Assembly (NCBI RefSeq): GCF_000143535.2
Contig: NC_037317.1
Span: 1,612,001 to 1,676,000, forward strand
DNA: 64,000 nucleotides
Source: Botrytis cinerea B05.10
Lineage: Eukaryota; Ascomycota; Leotiomycetes; Helotiales; Sclerotiniaceae
Direction of reading: 5' to 3'
The notes beneath the pieces were generated by a model. It worked only from the letters and a program-made list of their open reading frames with translations, was not told the DNA's origin and did not search any database. Positions 41,910-54,515 of the stretch are shown here, in pieces; position 1 is the stretch's first letter, and every line of letters begins with the position of its first letter. The position numbers were made by a program, and so were the translations under genes.

Positions 41910-44900
41910 ATGAATGGGTTATTGGGAAACGCTCCGCAGACAAATATGTATGTGCGAGCGCTATACGACTACGAGGCCGACGACCGAACAAGTCTTAGTT
42001 TTCACGAGGGGGACATAATACAAGTGATCACACAATTAGAAAGTGGCTGGTGGGATGGTGTCATAAATGGTGTGAGGGGATGGTTCCCCAGTAATTACTG
42101 CCAGGTCGTATCGGGCCCTGAAGATGTCCTGGACGGCAAGCCGAATGGGGTTGGAATGGGTATAGACGATGAAATCGACGACGATGAAGACGACGAAGAA
42201 CAATACGAAGAGCAGTACGATGATGAAGGCGAAGAATCAGAGCGTGACGACTTTTCACATTTGCCTGCAACTGGTGTGAACAGCAATGGAAGATCAGGGG
42301 TGGATTTCTGGATACCTCAAGCGACTCCTGATGGTAGATTATTCTATTTCAATACGGAGACTGGCGAGAGTAGTATGGAGCTACCGTTGGAATCGCCATC
42401 TTCATCAACGGAAATGGGACCGAGAGATCGGATGAATGTCAATATACCAGAGAAAACAAGGCCCCCGGCAGAAATGATGGCGCGAGGATATATAAATGAA
42501 TCAGACGATGAATCAGAAGGGAATTCTGCATCTGAGCTCGATGGAGAGTCTATAATGCTCGGATCTAAATCCTCATTTGTATGTTGCCTACTCACTACGG
42601 CTATATTGTACCTGCTAACACCTCTCAGCCACGGAAGAAACGCAGATCTCAATTATCCGATGGTGTGTCACCAGCGACCTCCATGGACTCAATCAATGGC
42701 ACATCTCCTGGCACTCGCTCACGAGCCGACACGTTCAATACACCCAATGTATCCCTAACAGCAATGCCGATAGTAAACCCATCTACAACCTCTTTCACGA
42801 CTCCTGCTCTTGGTCCACCGCACGCTGCTACTTTGCCTCGATCATTCTTTGATGATGGCTCCGCTGCGCCACTGACCTGGAATAGACTCGTTGCAAATAT
42901 GAAGAGAGCTGTGGATCGCTATCGCGAAGCGATCAATAACCATGATCGTTCTGAGTACGTTCGCCGAGCTGAAGATATTTCCGATCACCTCCGACTATTA
43001 TTGGCTGCTGGATCCGGTACCACTGATAATCATTCTGGCCAGCCTTCTATTATTTCTACCAACAAAGCCCTCTATCCCCACTTTCGGGACATGATGTCAA
43101 AATTCTCGAAATTGGTTATTTCGTCACACATTGCTGCTTCTGACTGGCCCAATTCAGAGTCGTATCAAAAATGCTTGCAGGAGGCGGATGGCGTACTTTT
43201 AGGCGTGTTCAGCTACGTTGAGGTCGCCCGCCAGCAGCGTGGCGAGGACATACCACGATTACTTCCCGGTTTTGTCGTTGGTAGCACTATTGGCGGTAGT
43301 TGGCAAAATAACGGGCTTGGATCTAGAGATCCTTTAACGTCCAACTTTCTCGACGAAGATGAGAATGTCGTTGAACCTTCTGCGATTTTGGATGCAAATT
43401 TGATGGAGAGACTCGATGATTTGAAGAGAATGCTAACATCTAGCATTCGAAAATTGGAGGAGCATCTCATACTAACCGACAAAATCATCACCCCTTACAG
43501 ACACGAACTGATTGGTAATAATGTCTGTGCAGCCGCGCAAAAAGTTCTCGAGATGTTCAAGCCTTGGGTGTCTACGGTTGAATCTATCAACTTGTCTTCT
43601 CTCGGCGATACATTCCAAAATCCTCAACTGATTGACTTCGCCAAACAGAAGCAAAGTTTGTATGATAACATATCAGACTTGTTGCTTGGGTGTCAGGCTG
43701 TAGCTGGGCCTTTGGGTGATGAGTGGGCGGAAGTCCGTGGGGAGTCATTGGAAGGACGGCTGAATTATGTGCGCACGTGTTCAAGATCTTTGGAGACAAA
43801 CTCGTCTCATATTGGCTTCTCACTGCAGCTTCTTGGTGAGCTCGTTCAAACGGCTATGCAGCAGGCTTTGCCTCTCGAAGAAAGGGCGAAAAATTTAAGG
43901 AGAGGTGATAGCGCGCCCTACGAGCGACTCCATCAACGATCGGACTCCCGGAATCCATCACTTCGTCCTAGCCTTGCAGATATCGGTAAGTCGCAAACTT
44001 ACTCTGAAGGTGATACAGTTCTTCCGCCATTCCGAAAGGAGAACTCTAAAGTCAGGAAATTCTTTGGCGAAGAGCCAACTCGAAGAGATGCCCCAGACGA
44101 GACACCAGACTGCTTGAAGCTCGACCACGAAGATGATATTTCCTACGATACTAAAGTCCAGCCTCCTATATTGAAGGGCGGTACGCTTGTGGCATTGGTT
44201 GAGCAGCTTACACGCCACGATAAGTTGAGCTCGGATTTCAACAACACCTTTTTACTCACGTATCGGTCTTTTACGAATGCGAGGGAGTTATTCGAACATT
44301 TGGTGAAGCGCTTTCAGGTACAACCTCCTGAAGGTATGCCCCCAGGAGACTATGGAACATGGGTATCCCGAAAACAAAAGCCAATTAGATTTCGAGTTGT
44401 AAACATTTTGAAATCATGGTTTGAGCTTTTCTGGATGGAGGATCAAAGTGATGATACCAAAGCTCTCATAGCCAACGTCTACACGTTTGCTCGGGACACT
44501 GTGAAAGCTACTGAAACACCAGGGTCCGGTTCATTAATGACTCTCCTAGAACAACGGTTACGGGGACAGGAAGCTACAGCCAAACGTTTAGTATTGACCT
44601 TGAACCATTCCACGCCCCAACCAATTATGCCCAAAAACATGAAGAAGCTTAAGTTCTTGGATATTGATGTAACAGAATTTGCACGTCAACTTACCATTGT
44701 CGAGTCAAAGCTTTATGGGAAGATCAAACCCACGGAATGCTTGAACAAAACTTGGCAGAAGAAGGTTGGCGAAAACGACCCTGAGCCTGCACCGAATGTG
44801 AAAGCTCTGATCCTGCATTCTAATCAATTGACGAATTGGGTTGCTGAAATGATTCTCACGCAACTTGATGTCAAAAAGCGCGTTGTTGTCATCAAACATT

Positions 44901-45609
44901 TCGTTCTTGTTGCCGATGTAAGTGATTTTTCTTCCGACTCCCTTCATCCTTCCTAACCTGCTCTAGAAATGTCGTGCTTTAAACAATTACTCAACTCTCA
45001 CTTCCATCATCTCTGCGCTTGGTACGGCACCAATCCATCGACTAAAAAGAACCTGGGATCAAGTGCCAGCCAAAACCTTGGCAGTACTGGAATCTATGCG
45101 TCGCCTTATGGGCAGCACAAAGAATTTTGGAGAATACAGAGAAAGTTTACATCTTGCCAATCCCCCATGCATACCCTTTTTTGGTAAGTTCTAATCGCTC
45201 ATCTGATGTAATATGGCAAACTAACAATTCTAGGTGTGTATCTTACCGATCTTACATTCATCGAGGACGGTATACCTTCTATCATTAAGAAAACTACATT
45301 GATTAACTTTGCCAAACGAGCAAAGACCGCCGAAGTCATTCGCGACATTCAACAGTATCAGAATGTCCCGTACGGCTTGCAGCCAGTTCCGGAACTTCAA
45401 GAGTATATATTAACCAACATGCAAGCTGCGGGAGATGTACATGAAATGTATGAAAAGAGTTTAGCAGTCGAACCAAGAGAGCGTGAAGACGAAAAGATAG
45501 TCAGGTACGTTCTACACTCTTGATAGCAATCCTTTATCGAGCATGAAACCGATGATAGACCTATACTTATACGAACGACAGGGTGTTGGCTGAATCAGGC
45601 TTCCTATGA
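41910..45609 (+). CDS. CDC25: Cdc25-type Ras guanine-nucleotide exchange factor with SH3 and WW domains
   Basis: Five exons (41910-42578, 42629-44917, 44967-45183, 45234-45504, 45582-45609) give 1157 residues. In order: an SH3 domain (13-67, VRALYDYEADDRTSLSFHEG and WFPSNYCQVV); an acidic linker; a WW-like segment (133-160, WIPQATPDGRLFYFNTETGE); a long regulatory middle; the RasGEF N-terminal domain (from about 735, ILKGGTLVALVEQLTRHDK); and the catalytic Cdc25 domain (about 880-1145, FLDIDVTEFARQLT, IISALGTAPIHRLKRTW, PPCIPFFGVYLTDLTFIEDG). It loads GTP on Ras upstream of adenylate cyclase in fungi. The last exon has only nine codons (VLAESGFL after a split Arg) and is supported by an ACAG acceptor. 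An upstream non-coding or additional exon is possible. Confidence 0.95.
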
Positions 45610-47876
45610 TCGCCGTGCATTGCGCATGTTAGAAAATATCCCCGACAATCACATTTCTGTGACTGGGAAGCATAAAACTCAATTTACAAACCACCGATTA
45701 CCAGTCACCACCACGGATTTGTTGTGAGACTTGATTGTATCAGGTGTTAATATTAATACATGCATCAACGAATTGACAATAATTTGTCACTTGCCAGGCT
45801 TCGTACACAACAACTCAGAGGTATAACTTAGAGGTATATGTCGCAATCGTGGCGAGGTTTCAGGGCACTCGCGGATGATATGCATTTTCAACAACCTACG
45901 AAGTTTTGAGAATGCCAATCTTGATACCCAATGCGCCTACCTCGAGCGAGAAATGGAGCGATCGAGGGGCACTTTACAGACTTAGTAGCATGGCGTGGGT
46001 GTACTGTTTTTCTTAATGCTACTATCTAGGGAATACTACTGCCGGGCGAGGAAACTAGGCGCAGCAAATGGTGCAGCAGGTCAACGGAGTTAAAATATTT
46101 AAGGAAGACATGTAGCACGGTACTTTATCTATCTGTTGCCATTATACCGAAACTAAAATTAAAGGCATTTACTTCTACTGCGTTCACCTATAGAAGACTC
46201 GGTGGATGGAGGTTCTCGATCAGCACAGGTAGGTAGATTACTGTGGAGCTCAAAAGTAACAAGCACATTAGCTTCGAGGTATGTTTGGCAGTATTCCTCT
46301 CGGGTCTCCGTTGAGATGTGAAGACTGCAGCTCCATTGGTTGACATGGAACATGGGCAAATCCCTGTCCTGAGAAACTTTCCTTTGTTGATGTGCTATTT
46401 GAACACTGCGTATAAGTAGCAAGATGTGTATGAGACGACAGTGGTTCATTGCATAGAGTATGTTCAAGTAATTAGTGTATCGCACCCCCTTTTTTCCGAC
46501 GCATCTTTTTGGTTCTATATCAACAGGCCTCGGGTGAAATGACTTCTACATGCAATGTGCAAAATGTTCTACTAGAGCAGATCAGCCCCGGTGGGTAGTA
46601 GAAATATGAAGACATCCCAGTTTTAAAGTACTTCATCGTTTCCGAATTGGATATATGGTAAATACAGCACTCATTCATGGCTGGATTGCAAAGCTCAAGT
46701 GAACTTCGAGGAGGCAAGTAAATCCTTTTTGAGGAAACTCAAACAGTGAGATATTTATTTTCGGATGGTTTTTACTGTAACACTTTGATGTCATACTTTG
46801 CAACAGTGAGGTTATAATTGCAATTTCTTTCTCCGCAACCAGCCACAACATCAAAATATTATTCTTTGGAGGGTGTACATGTTGACTTCAAATAATACAA
46901 AAGCGTATTTGGTACCTACTCTCTTTGCGCCCAGCTATTCACTATGACTCATGTCAAATCACTTTGGTCTTTGCTACCAACGAGACATCCTCGCTGCTAA
47001 TTTACGAATCGCCCTCTTCTGTTAAATAAGTTGGCTTTGTGTTTTACTTCGATTTTCATTCACCATTCTGGCATTGCCTCAGATTTACTCTGGGGTCAGA
47101 AATCTTCCTGGAATTCAGCACTCTCTTGACAAGTAAATAATTTACCCCAAAGTTTCATGGCTTCATCGCCCTATACATCACTGCAAATCAACAGTCAGTT
47201 ATGACGAAAAAGGTCTGTTTCCACTTCGCAATAACCAAGTGAAAAAGCTCTGACAGGTAGAGAACATGTTGTGAGAAGAAAAAACATCATTAACTTGACA
47301 ATCAATGAATCGGAAACCAACGAAAGAGAAGATATGTGAAAAGATGGGGGGGAGGTTTGAGATTGCAGGAATAGACTGCAGCCTCGGAAAACATCCGTTT
47401 CGTTCGACGGGCTCACAGTATCACTCACTCACCAGGCTGACGAAGGAGAAGAATGGCAGTATGTTAAGAGATGGTGAATCGGTGAATCCATTCGTATCGC
47501 TGCATAGTAGCACAACTGGGAAACGCGAATCAAGCAATACTTCTACCACCGACCCTGAAATTAATAAAGCGGTCCCCAAAAGACCAGCCAGAATAAAATC
47601 GAAATTTTACCTTGTATTCCACATCGAAAAGCACATATATCGGAACATCAGACACCAGGTTTTGACATAAGACAGGCAAATCGTCGAGGTTGTCTGATAA
47701 CGACAACCCTGAAGCCAATCCAACTTCTCCACCAAGGAAACCAAGCACGACTAGATAAATCAAGTCAAATATGTCCAATGCAGCGAAGAAAGAAAAGCAT
47801 GATTTCCAAAGCGTGGAGCTCCAGAGCAACTACTTTTAGAATCGCGTAAGAGAGCATATGAATGCACAGATACTCT

Positions 47877-48354
47877 TCAGTACCCCTTATTACCACGCTG
47901 TCTTGTGATCAAATTTTCGCTTGTGTAATGCGGAGGTTCGATTAGATCCAAAAGCCCAATGATAAAGGTGAAGTAGAGGAGGAATATGGATAGCCGGAAT
48001 GGTTTCGCACACGGCACAATGAGTAGGCTAAGGTCAAAGCATAGAATTACTCTGGGAGAAATAGGTGGTGGTCGAGAAGGTATAGGTGTGCCTTCATCCG
48101 AGAAAGAGATAGTAGATGAGGTTCGAGTAAAACGAGGAAGTCTCGAGTTTGTATAAAGTGTTGAGTATTGAAGAGGAGAGCGAAGACCTCGAGAAAAAGA
48201 CTGCAAGTATCGTGAGCGCCGTGCTTCAAAATTAAGAGAGAAAATAGGAACAAGAACTTGTGAATAAGATCTTACGATTGAATGGTTACAAGGCAGTGGT
48301 TCCGCCTAGAACCCAGAGTGAAGTTAAATGAGCGAAGAGACTTTTCCATTTCAA
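47877..48354 (-). CDS. Possible small membrane protein gene, unrecognised
   Basis: A minus-strand frame ending at 47877 begins after an acceptor-like TTGCAG at about 48201. It reads SFSRGLRSPLQYSTLYTNSR and is followed by a hydrophobic region of about 35 residues (VILCFDLSLLIVPCAKP and on). An ATG at about 48350 opens MEKSLRSFNFTLGSRRNHCL, with donor-like GTAACC and GTAAGA sites behind it. With GTAACC as donor the frames join; with GTAAGA they do not. The basic Arg/Ser-rich N-terminus before a membrane segment would suit a mitochondrial inner-membrane protein. No family is recognised, and this may be chance. Confidence 0.22.
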
Positions 48355-49499
48355 TGGAAGTATTGAAAAGGCATGAGCAGTATTCAACGGGAGAATAATT
48401 TATGGCAATTGGTTGTACATGAGAATTTTGGGTGCCACATTAACATCCTTATTCATACAAAAGATAGCAACGAAACAAGGTCAAATAAACAAAAACCTCA
48501 TATCCTCCTCGCCTCTTTCTTTAATGTTGCCAAGGCTAGAAAGCTCATATCACGAGAAGGAGAAGAGGTCTGGTTTTGCTGAGCTTCATTGTCAAGGGCC
48601 GCCCTCAAGACGGCACAATCCCCATGTCTTAGGTGCCACCGCCGCGAAGGAATTAGCTGCATATGCTGTAGACATGCAACAAATAATCATGACACTAACA
48701 TTAGAGAAGGATTGATTTCCAAAGGATGATCTAATCAACTTCCGGGTCTATTTGTTTGCAGGCGGTATTAAGGGGTAGATGTGACATCCCCCCACCCTGA
48801 CTGAAAGTCTGACTGGCGTGAAAACAAACCTGGGAGCAGATGGAAAGTGGTTAGTTGCTAAATAAGCTTTAGAGAGACCAAGGATAATTTACCTACTGGA
48901 TATGATGAGTTCATAATGTTAATTCGCCAGACTAAAACTTCGACTTACTTACACATCGTGCATGCCTCCCTAGTAAGCGTGTAAAGTATCGGCGAGTGAT
49001 GACATTTCCTGTGGAAGGTGCAGGAGGTGCAGATGTGGGTGAGCGGCACGTGACTATACGTAGTTTCGCCCCAGAGATTCGGATCGAGTTCTTTCCGACA
49101 GAGACAGAGTGGGGAGACGAGAAGGTTACAATCAAAGGAAATGGTTTTGGCATGTACTGTTTGCAATGTTCTATCTAAATCAACGTCGAACAAGCAATAC
49201 TTTGGAAATGCTTCATTATATCGACTTTCTGGCACATGGAAGGGGATACGAGAGTGATGATTAATGAAAAGGAAGGCTCACGTTAAGTTGGACGATAGTG
49301 ACATCTATCTTGTACCGGTCGATATGTCTATGGTATTCACCAGTCGTACATCGTACTTGCAGGTGCCAACATGCCAACATTTGGAATGATCGTCGCCACT
49401 TGTGTTAATCACCTGTAAGTTATCGTTCATTATTTCAATTGCCTAAGGTATCGCATCGCCACTACCTAGTCTCCTAGTTCAATTGCCGCCCGTGATTAG

Positions 49500-49548
49500 C
49501 AACAGGAACAGGAACAGGAACAGGAACAGGAACAGGAACAGGAACAGG
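49500..49548. repeat. Hexanucleotide AACAGG tandem repeat, about eight copies
   Basis: The unit AACAGG is repeated without error about eight times. It is in non-coding DNA about 1 kb upstream of the ferritin-fold gene. Confidence 0.95.
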
Positions 49549-50573
49549 TAAAATTCCTTGTACTGTACTTCGGGAACTACTGAGGCCGCTCCAAGACGCT
49601 CATTCAGTCGTTGCCAACGAAGATTTGTTGAAGATCGACATGTGTACCACGGAGACAATGTGATCTAAAGCGACTTGGCTTGATGACACCAAGTCCAAAA
49701 ACAAGAAGGCGCTTTCCACCAGCTTGCTTACCTTGGAGCTCAAAGCTTGGGTGTGATGCAAGGTGCAAGCCATGCTCTCCATATTTATTGTGCTAGCCAT
49801 CTGGTCAATACTCGAGTATAGTAAACTACCTAGGTATGTACTAGGTACTTTGACATTTATCCATATCGAACCTCTAGCAGCTGTTACTTTGCTACTCGTT
49901 TTTTGGTGATCTCATGATGTAGGAAATTATGTCTTTCCCAAATCTCAAACATATCGCCAATATCATCGATACCATCATTATCACCTATATCACCAACATC
50001 ATTCTTCCAGAGTAACATTAATATTGGTGACTGAGTACGAATGCAGTATGGTTCAACTCTTTCCGGACTTTTGAACATTCGGTTAACACTCTTCCCGGAG
50101 CTAGCTAGCGTACTAGGTAGACTCGAGGTAGACTGAAAATACATCAAATTAACAATCAACAAAGACAGATGATCCCTTAACCATTTGAGACTAATCCCAC
50201 TATCGACATCTTGCAATTCCCCATTCCTCCTTGCCATCTCCCCATATGTCGATGCCTTTGGGGTTCGGGAATTGTTGATTAGTGTCACGGCCTGGCGCAT
50301 TGCCGGTCGGTTCTATTACCTGATAGAGTCATTTCCAAGATCAATATTGAGGACTCTAGTAAGAAATCAATGAATAGTTCGGAAAGATCAATGGCCGGAC
50401 AGAAATCTATCGTCGTCATGGCAATTGCTAACTCTATATAACTGCTTGTTTATCCTACTATTATCAGTCCCTGACCATCAGACAGCTCAGCCTTCCCCTT
50501 CGTTTTCCAACCGAACTACCTACATTCAACGGTTATCCAATCCTAACCCCTTTTCCAAATAATCAAATAAATT

Positions 50574-51497
50574 ATGCTATTCTCTACCACCACCATTGTC
50601 GCTATCGCCAGCATCTTAAACGTTGCATCGGCTCTTCCTGCAAAAAGACAGGCAGCGCCAACCGATGCGGACATCCTCCAATATGCCTTAACGCTCGAAC
50701 ATCTCGAGAATGCATTCTACAAGAAGGCTCTCAGTGAAATGCCAGAACAGATGTGGCTCGATGCAAACTTCACCTCTTCCTTCTACAACCAGTTGAAGTA
50801 TATTGCGCATGATGAAGAAGCACATGTTGTCTATCTTCAAAATGGCCTCACCGCTGCGGGTGCTGCTCCTGTTCAAGCCTGTGAATACAAATTTCCATTC
50901 ACGGATCCCAAATCATTCGTTGCTCTCGCTTCCGTCATTGAGGGTGTCGGTGTTTCCGCTTACCTCGGAGCAGCAGCCGATATCACAACAAAGGCCTACC
51001 TTACCGCAGCTGCTTCTATACTTGCCACCGAAGCTTTACATCAATCTGCTGAACGTAACGCCAATGGTGAAATTCCAATGGCCAACCCTTTCGCCACACC
51101 CCTTGGATTGAACGCTGTCTACTCTATCGCATCATCCTTTATCGTCTCTTGCCCATCTACCAACGCTGCCTTGCCCGTAATGGCCTACCCATCCCTCGCC
51201 CTCAAGTCTGGCTTGCCTACTGCACCAGGCGCCAATGTTGCCCTTGTACCAGAGACAACTCCTTCCGGAACGTTCTACACTACCTTTGTGAGCGGGCTCG
51301 ATACTGTCTCTGTTGAAAGCCAAGTTGGCAGTGACGGTTTAATCATGACTGCAGTTCCAATGAACATCTCAGGACAAAGTTATGCCTTCTTGACCAGTGA
51401 CAACTCTGTCACCTTGAGTGATTCCAACATCATTGCTGGTCCAGCTATCATAGAGGTTACACCTGGTTCGCCAGTATTCGACTTGTCAACCATTTAA
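50574..51497 (+). CDS. Secreted ferritin-like (Rds1/Ferritin_2 family) protein
   Basis: A single exon encodes 307 residues. A signal peptide (MLFSTTTIVAIASILNVASA) is followed by a Lys-Arg (LPAKRQ) that looks like a Kex2 processing site. The ferritin-like four-helix part follows, with helix motifs LEHLENAFYKKAL, HDEEAHVVYLQ, VIEGVGVSAYLGAA and ATEALHQSAERN. Their Glu/His residues are those expected for a di-iron or metal site in the Ferritin_2 group. The C-terminal about 100 residues are Ser/Thr/Pro-rich with beta propensity, suiting a glycosylated wall-associated tail. Relatives include fission-yeast Rds1, induced by starvation and stress. Molecular activity is unknown. Confidence 0.92.
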   Translation: MLFSTTTIVAIASILNVASALPAKRQAAPTDADILQYALTLEHLENAFYKKALSEMPEQMWLDANFTSSFYNQLKYIAHDEEAHVVYLQNGLTAAGAAPVQACEYKFPFTDPKSFVALASVIEGVGVSAYLGAAADITTKAYLTAAASILATEALHQSAERNANGEIPMANPFATPLGLNAVYSIASSFIVSCPSTNAALPVMAYPSLALKSGLPTAPGANVALVPETTPSGTFYTTFVSGLDTVSVESQVGSDGLIMTAVPMNISGQSYAFLTSDNSVTLSDSNIIAGPAIIEVTPGSPVFDLSTI

Positions 51498-52022
51498 AAT
51501 AATGGGTTGTTGCATGGTGGAGGTATGAATTAAAAATTGGTAGTAATTTCTACAGGCATTCGGTGGTCAAATAATGGTTTTAATGGGCGGGGCGTGTGCC
51601 AAGTACTATTCTATGTTTAATAACGATTCCTCTTGTCAGCTTCACAAACTTTGTATTGTATATAATAGTATTCAATAAATCAAATATATGAAAAGATAAT
51701 TCTCGAGGAAATATTTTGTATTTGTATTGCCATTCTTCAGGTTAACCCTCGATTCATTCACAGTCAACAGACAAAGCATTGACCTAACTAACTGCCCCTC
51801 CACCATATAATAGTCGGCTCTTCAAGCGGCCCACTCGTTCCCGACTATTAGCCCACAAAAGAATGGAAAATTTTCCTTCCACCCACCCCACATTCAAAAT
51901 CGAGCCAAAGAATAGTCAATTTATATTTGAAAACCCAAATCATTCCATCAAGTAATGCAAACAAATATTGATTCTATTACCGGCCGGTCATCCATCAAAC
52001 AGACGGTCATCTGAACGGTACT
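51498..52022. other. Intergenic: ferritin-fold 3' region and tRNA upstream
   Basis: AT-rich, with no gene recognised. Several AATAAA-like signals around 51660-51690 probably serve the ferritin-fold gene. Confidence 0.45.
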
Positions 52023-52130
52023 GGCCTGCTGGCCCAATGGCAAGGCGCTTGACTACGACTTGTGTAGAAGTTCTTCAACTTCTTCATTGTTGACATCAAG
52101 AGATTGCAGGTTCGATCCCTGCGTAGGTCA
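52023..52130 (+). tRNA. tRNA-Arg(ACG) with a 36-base intron
   Basis: The acceptor stem GGCCTGC (52023-52029) pairs with GTAGGTC (52123-52129) using two G-U wobbles, and the discriminator is A52130. The D arm lies around GGCCCAATGGCAAGGC. The anticodon stem CTTGA (52048-52052) pairs with TCAAG (52096-52100). The loop is C-T-ACG-A-[intron]-A, with anticodon ACG at 52055-52057 and the intron at 52059-52094 in the canonical position after base 37. The T arm GCAGG-TTCGATC-CCTGC (52106-52122) is perfect and contains the B box. ACG is read as ICG and decodes CGU/CGC/CGA. A T-run follows at about 52138-52155, suitable for Pol III termination. Confidence 0.9.
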
Positions 52131-52604
52131 CGTGTTTACTTTTGACAGTTCTTTTTGCAAAATTTGGATGTGTTGCGTTGAGAATTGGATTTACAGAGTA
52201 TTTTTAAAGAAATTTTGCACTTTTCGATGGCTTCCTTATTGGACGTTTCTAACTAACCATTTCCATGAACTCGATTAAATCAGGGATTCTTCAGTACTTT
52301 TAATTAAATAGATCGATTTCTTCAAAATGAACAGCGAGTATTATATTTACAAAAATAAAATCGGGTTTTAATGCCCGTCCTGAAGGAATTGATATCATGG
52401 GATACATGTTCCTTTATTTTCGGGAAATAGGAAAGGCAGATAGATGATAGAAGTATAATAATACTCTACAGTATAACAGAATTAAGTGTTCATGTTTCAG
52501 TGCCTTTCAATTCTTCTTTTACATTGGTCTGAATCATGTGTATCAGGCAGTCATGAAAAGTTTACTTCTCGCTTAACTGTCACATCCACAGGAGAGTGCA
52601 ACAA

Positions 52605-53650
52605 AGGATGGGTAAGCTCTAAGATGTCGTTATTGCTGGTAGTGGACCTGTTGGATTATTCTTAGCATGTGAGCATGTGAGCTAGGATTAATAGGTATCT
52701 CCGTTTTGATGTTAGAGAGAAAGCAACCCCAAATCAGAATCACCTTGGAATTTGAACCTTTGGAATGGCGAGGACTCAATACGCCATCTGTTGAAGCATT
52801 TTACCGGCAGAGGTTGCTAGACAAGTTATTTGATGATGAGAATCGACCATCGACTATTCGGAAAACTCCTGGGTTCCAGTTTGGTGTTCACTTCAGTGGC
52901 ATCATGCTCAATGCCAACAAACTTGAGCTTGACCGTTGGAAGTACCGCTTTGCTGGGCCGGCTTTAACATCTAGCCCGGCAACTATCAACCAAATTGAAG
53001 CAATGTTGACCTAGCGCGAATAAAGCTTCGGAGTTACGATTCTCAGGGACAGAACTGTAATCAGAATATTAGCACAAAGTGAAATCGGTATCACGGTCAG
53101 GATGTGGTGGACAAAGCGACAGAGTGACAGGAATCACAGACTTGAAAATCACGACTGTCCACCTTGTGTCCTCGTACACTGATCGATCAAAGCAAGCTAA
53201 AAGCTACCGCAAAGGCCGAGTTTTCTTCACTGACGATGCAGCTCACATTCAGTCGCCACTCGGGGCTCAAGGTTTAAACGTCGGCCTAGGTGATGCCATA
53301 AATCTAGATTAAAAATTCGCAATGACGATTCGACCGGAGTCAGTATCCACGAAATATCCGTTAGATCTTACACTAATTGACACATACGAAAACATCCCAC
53401 GAGAGCACGAGTTCTTGAGTGAACTCGTTCGCAAGTTCCTATGTTGCAGTCTGATCTGCATGGAGCGGCAATTTAGACTCTTATTCTCGGTCTCATTGAT
53501 ACTTCGGATTAAACCAATCTATTTCTCGACTGTATCTGGGGTCTATCACAGCGATACATTCTCGAGGAAGGGGATACTTATACAAATCCACTCGTTGAGG
53601 CCAGTACTTCAAGTTTTGAGCTGGCTAATGGCTCATGGTTACGCTTAAGA
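52605..53650 (+). pseudogene. Ruined FAD-dependent aromatic monooxygenase (phenol 2-monooxygenase-like)
   Basis: Fragments of a FAD_binding_3 flavoprotein lie in order on the plus strand. At about 52625 there is the Rossmann dinucleotide-binding stretch DVVIAGSGPVGLFLA. At 53205-53310 there is the second FAD motif, RVFFTDDAAHIQSPLGAQGL followed by NVGLGDAINL. Then comes a piece resembling the conserved LLDTYExER block (53355-53390). Stops and frame changes break it throughout, and the middle and C-terminal thioredoxin-like part are missing or unreadable. It is non-functional. It sits between the tRNA and the AT-rich block, and its many stops fit C-to-T mutational decay, though that was not measured. 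Confidence 0.8.
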
Positions 53651-54263
53651 TTGTGAAGTGGATGAAGTTTGCTGGTAGATCTTGAGAATAATATATCACA
53701 TTTACCAAATTGGTTGATTGGTAACAAGTACATAGATACAATAGATGTTGTTAATATCAGAGCAATGATAAAATGCGGCATGCGGGCTTGTTAGTAGGCC
53801 CGACGGCGCCGTTGCTTGGATATTAGAAGACGATGATACGCTTAATATTGATGACTGAAACAATACTTTAAAGAAATAATTCAAAAAATAGACTTAGCAG
53901 GAAAGAGTCTTTGCCCCAAATTAAAGGTCAACATCAATTAAATTAGATCATTTTAAATCCTAATCTATTCAATTGAATAAAATATTCAGTAGAATTATAT
54001 TATTACAGCCAAGCTTTCTCTTAGCTCTATGTAGCTAAAAATAACGACGGCATTACTAACACTCTCCGTAGTTATTTTTGATACTATTTAGGGATCTATA
54101 TTTAAATTTTTGCTGTATAGTTTTTAAGATTTTTAAAATAAATAAGATTTATATTTTTATATTCTATCAAAATGTGAATTTTGAAGTTATTCAGATATTA
54201 TAAGCCTTTTAAAGTAATTATCTATGTATAGACTTAAGTGAGATATATTCAAACCTCAACTTT

Positions 54264-54509
<246 letters not shown>

Positions 54510-54515
54510 TTAAAA

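Larger units (their letters stand above)
45610..50573. other. Gene-poor interval of 5 kb
   Basis: No securely recognisable gene. It begins with the RasGEF 3' region and ends with the promoter of the ferritin-fold gene. The best coding candidate is the minus-strand segment at 47.88-48.35 kb, listed separately. Other frames (47305-47670 plus, 46159-46485 minus, 49884-50300 minus) carry no recognisable motif. Confidence 0.45.

Noticed and set aside
47305..47670. 121-codon plus-strand frame
   Set aside because: No motif, low-complexity polar composition, and it overlaps a competing minus-strand candidate; neither is supported enough to choose it.
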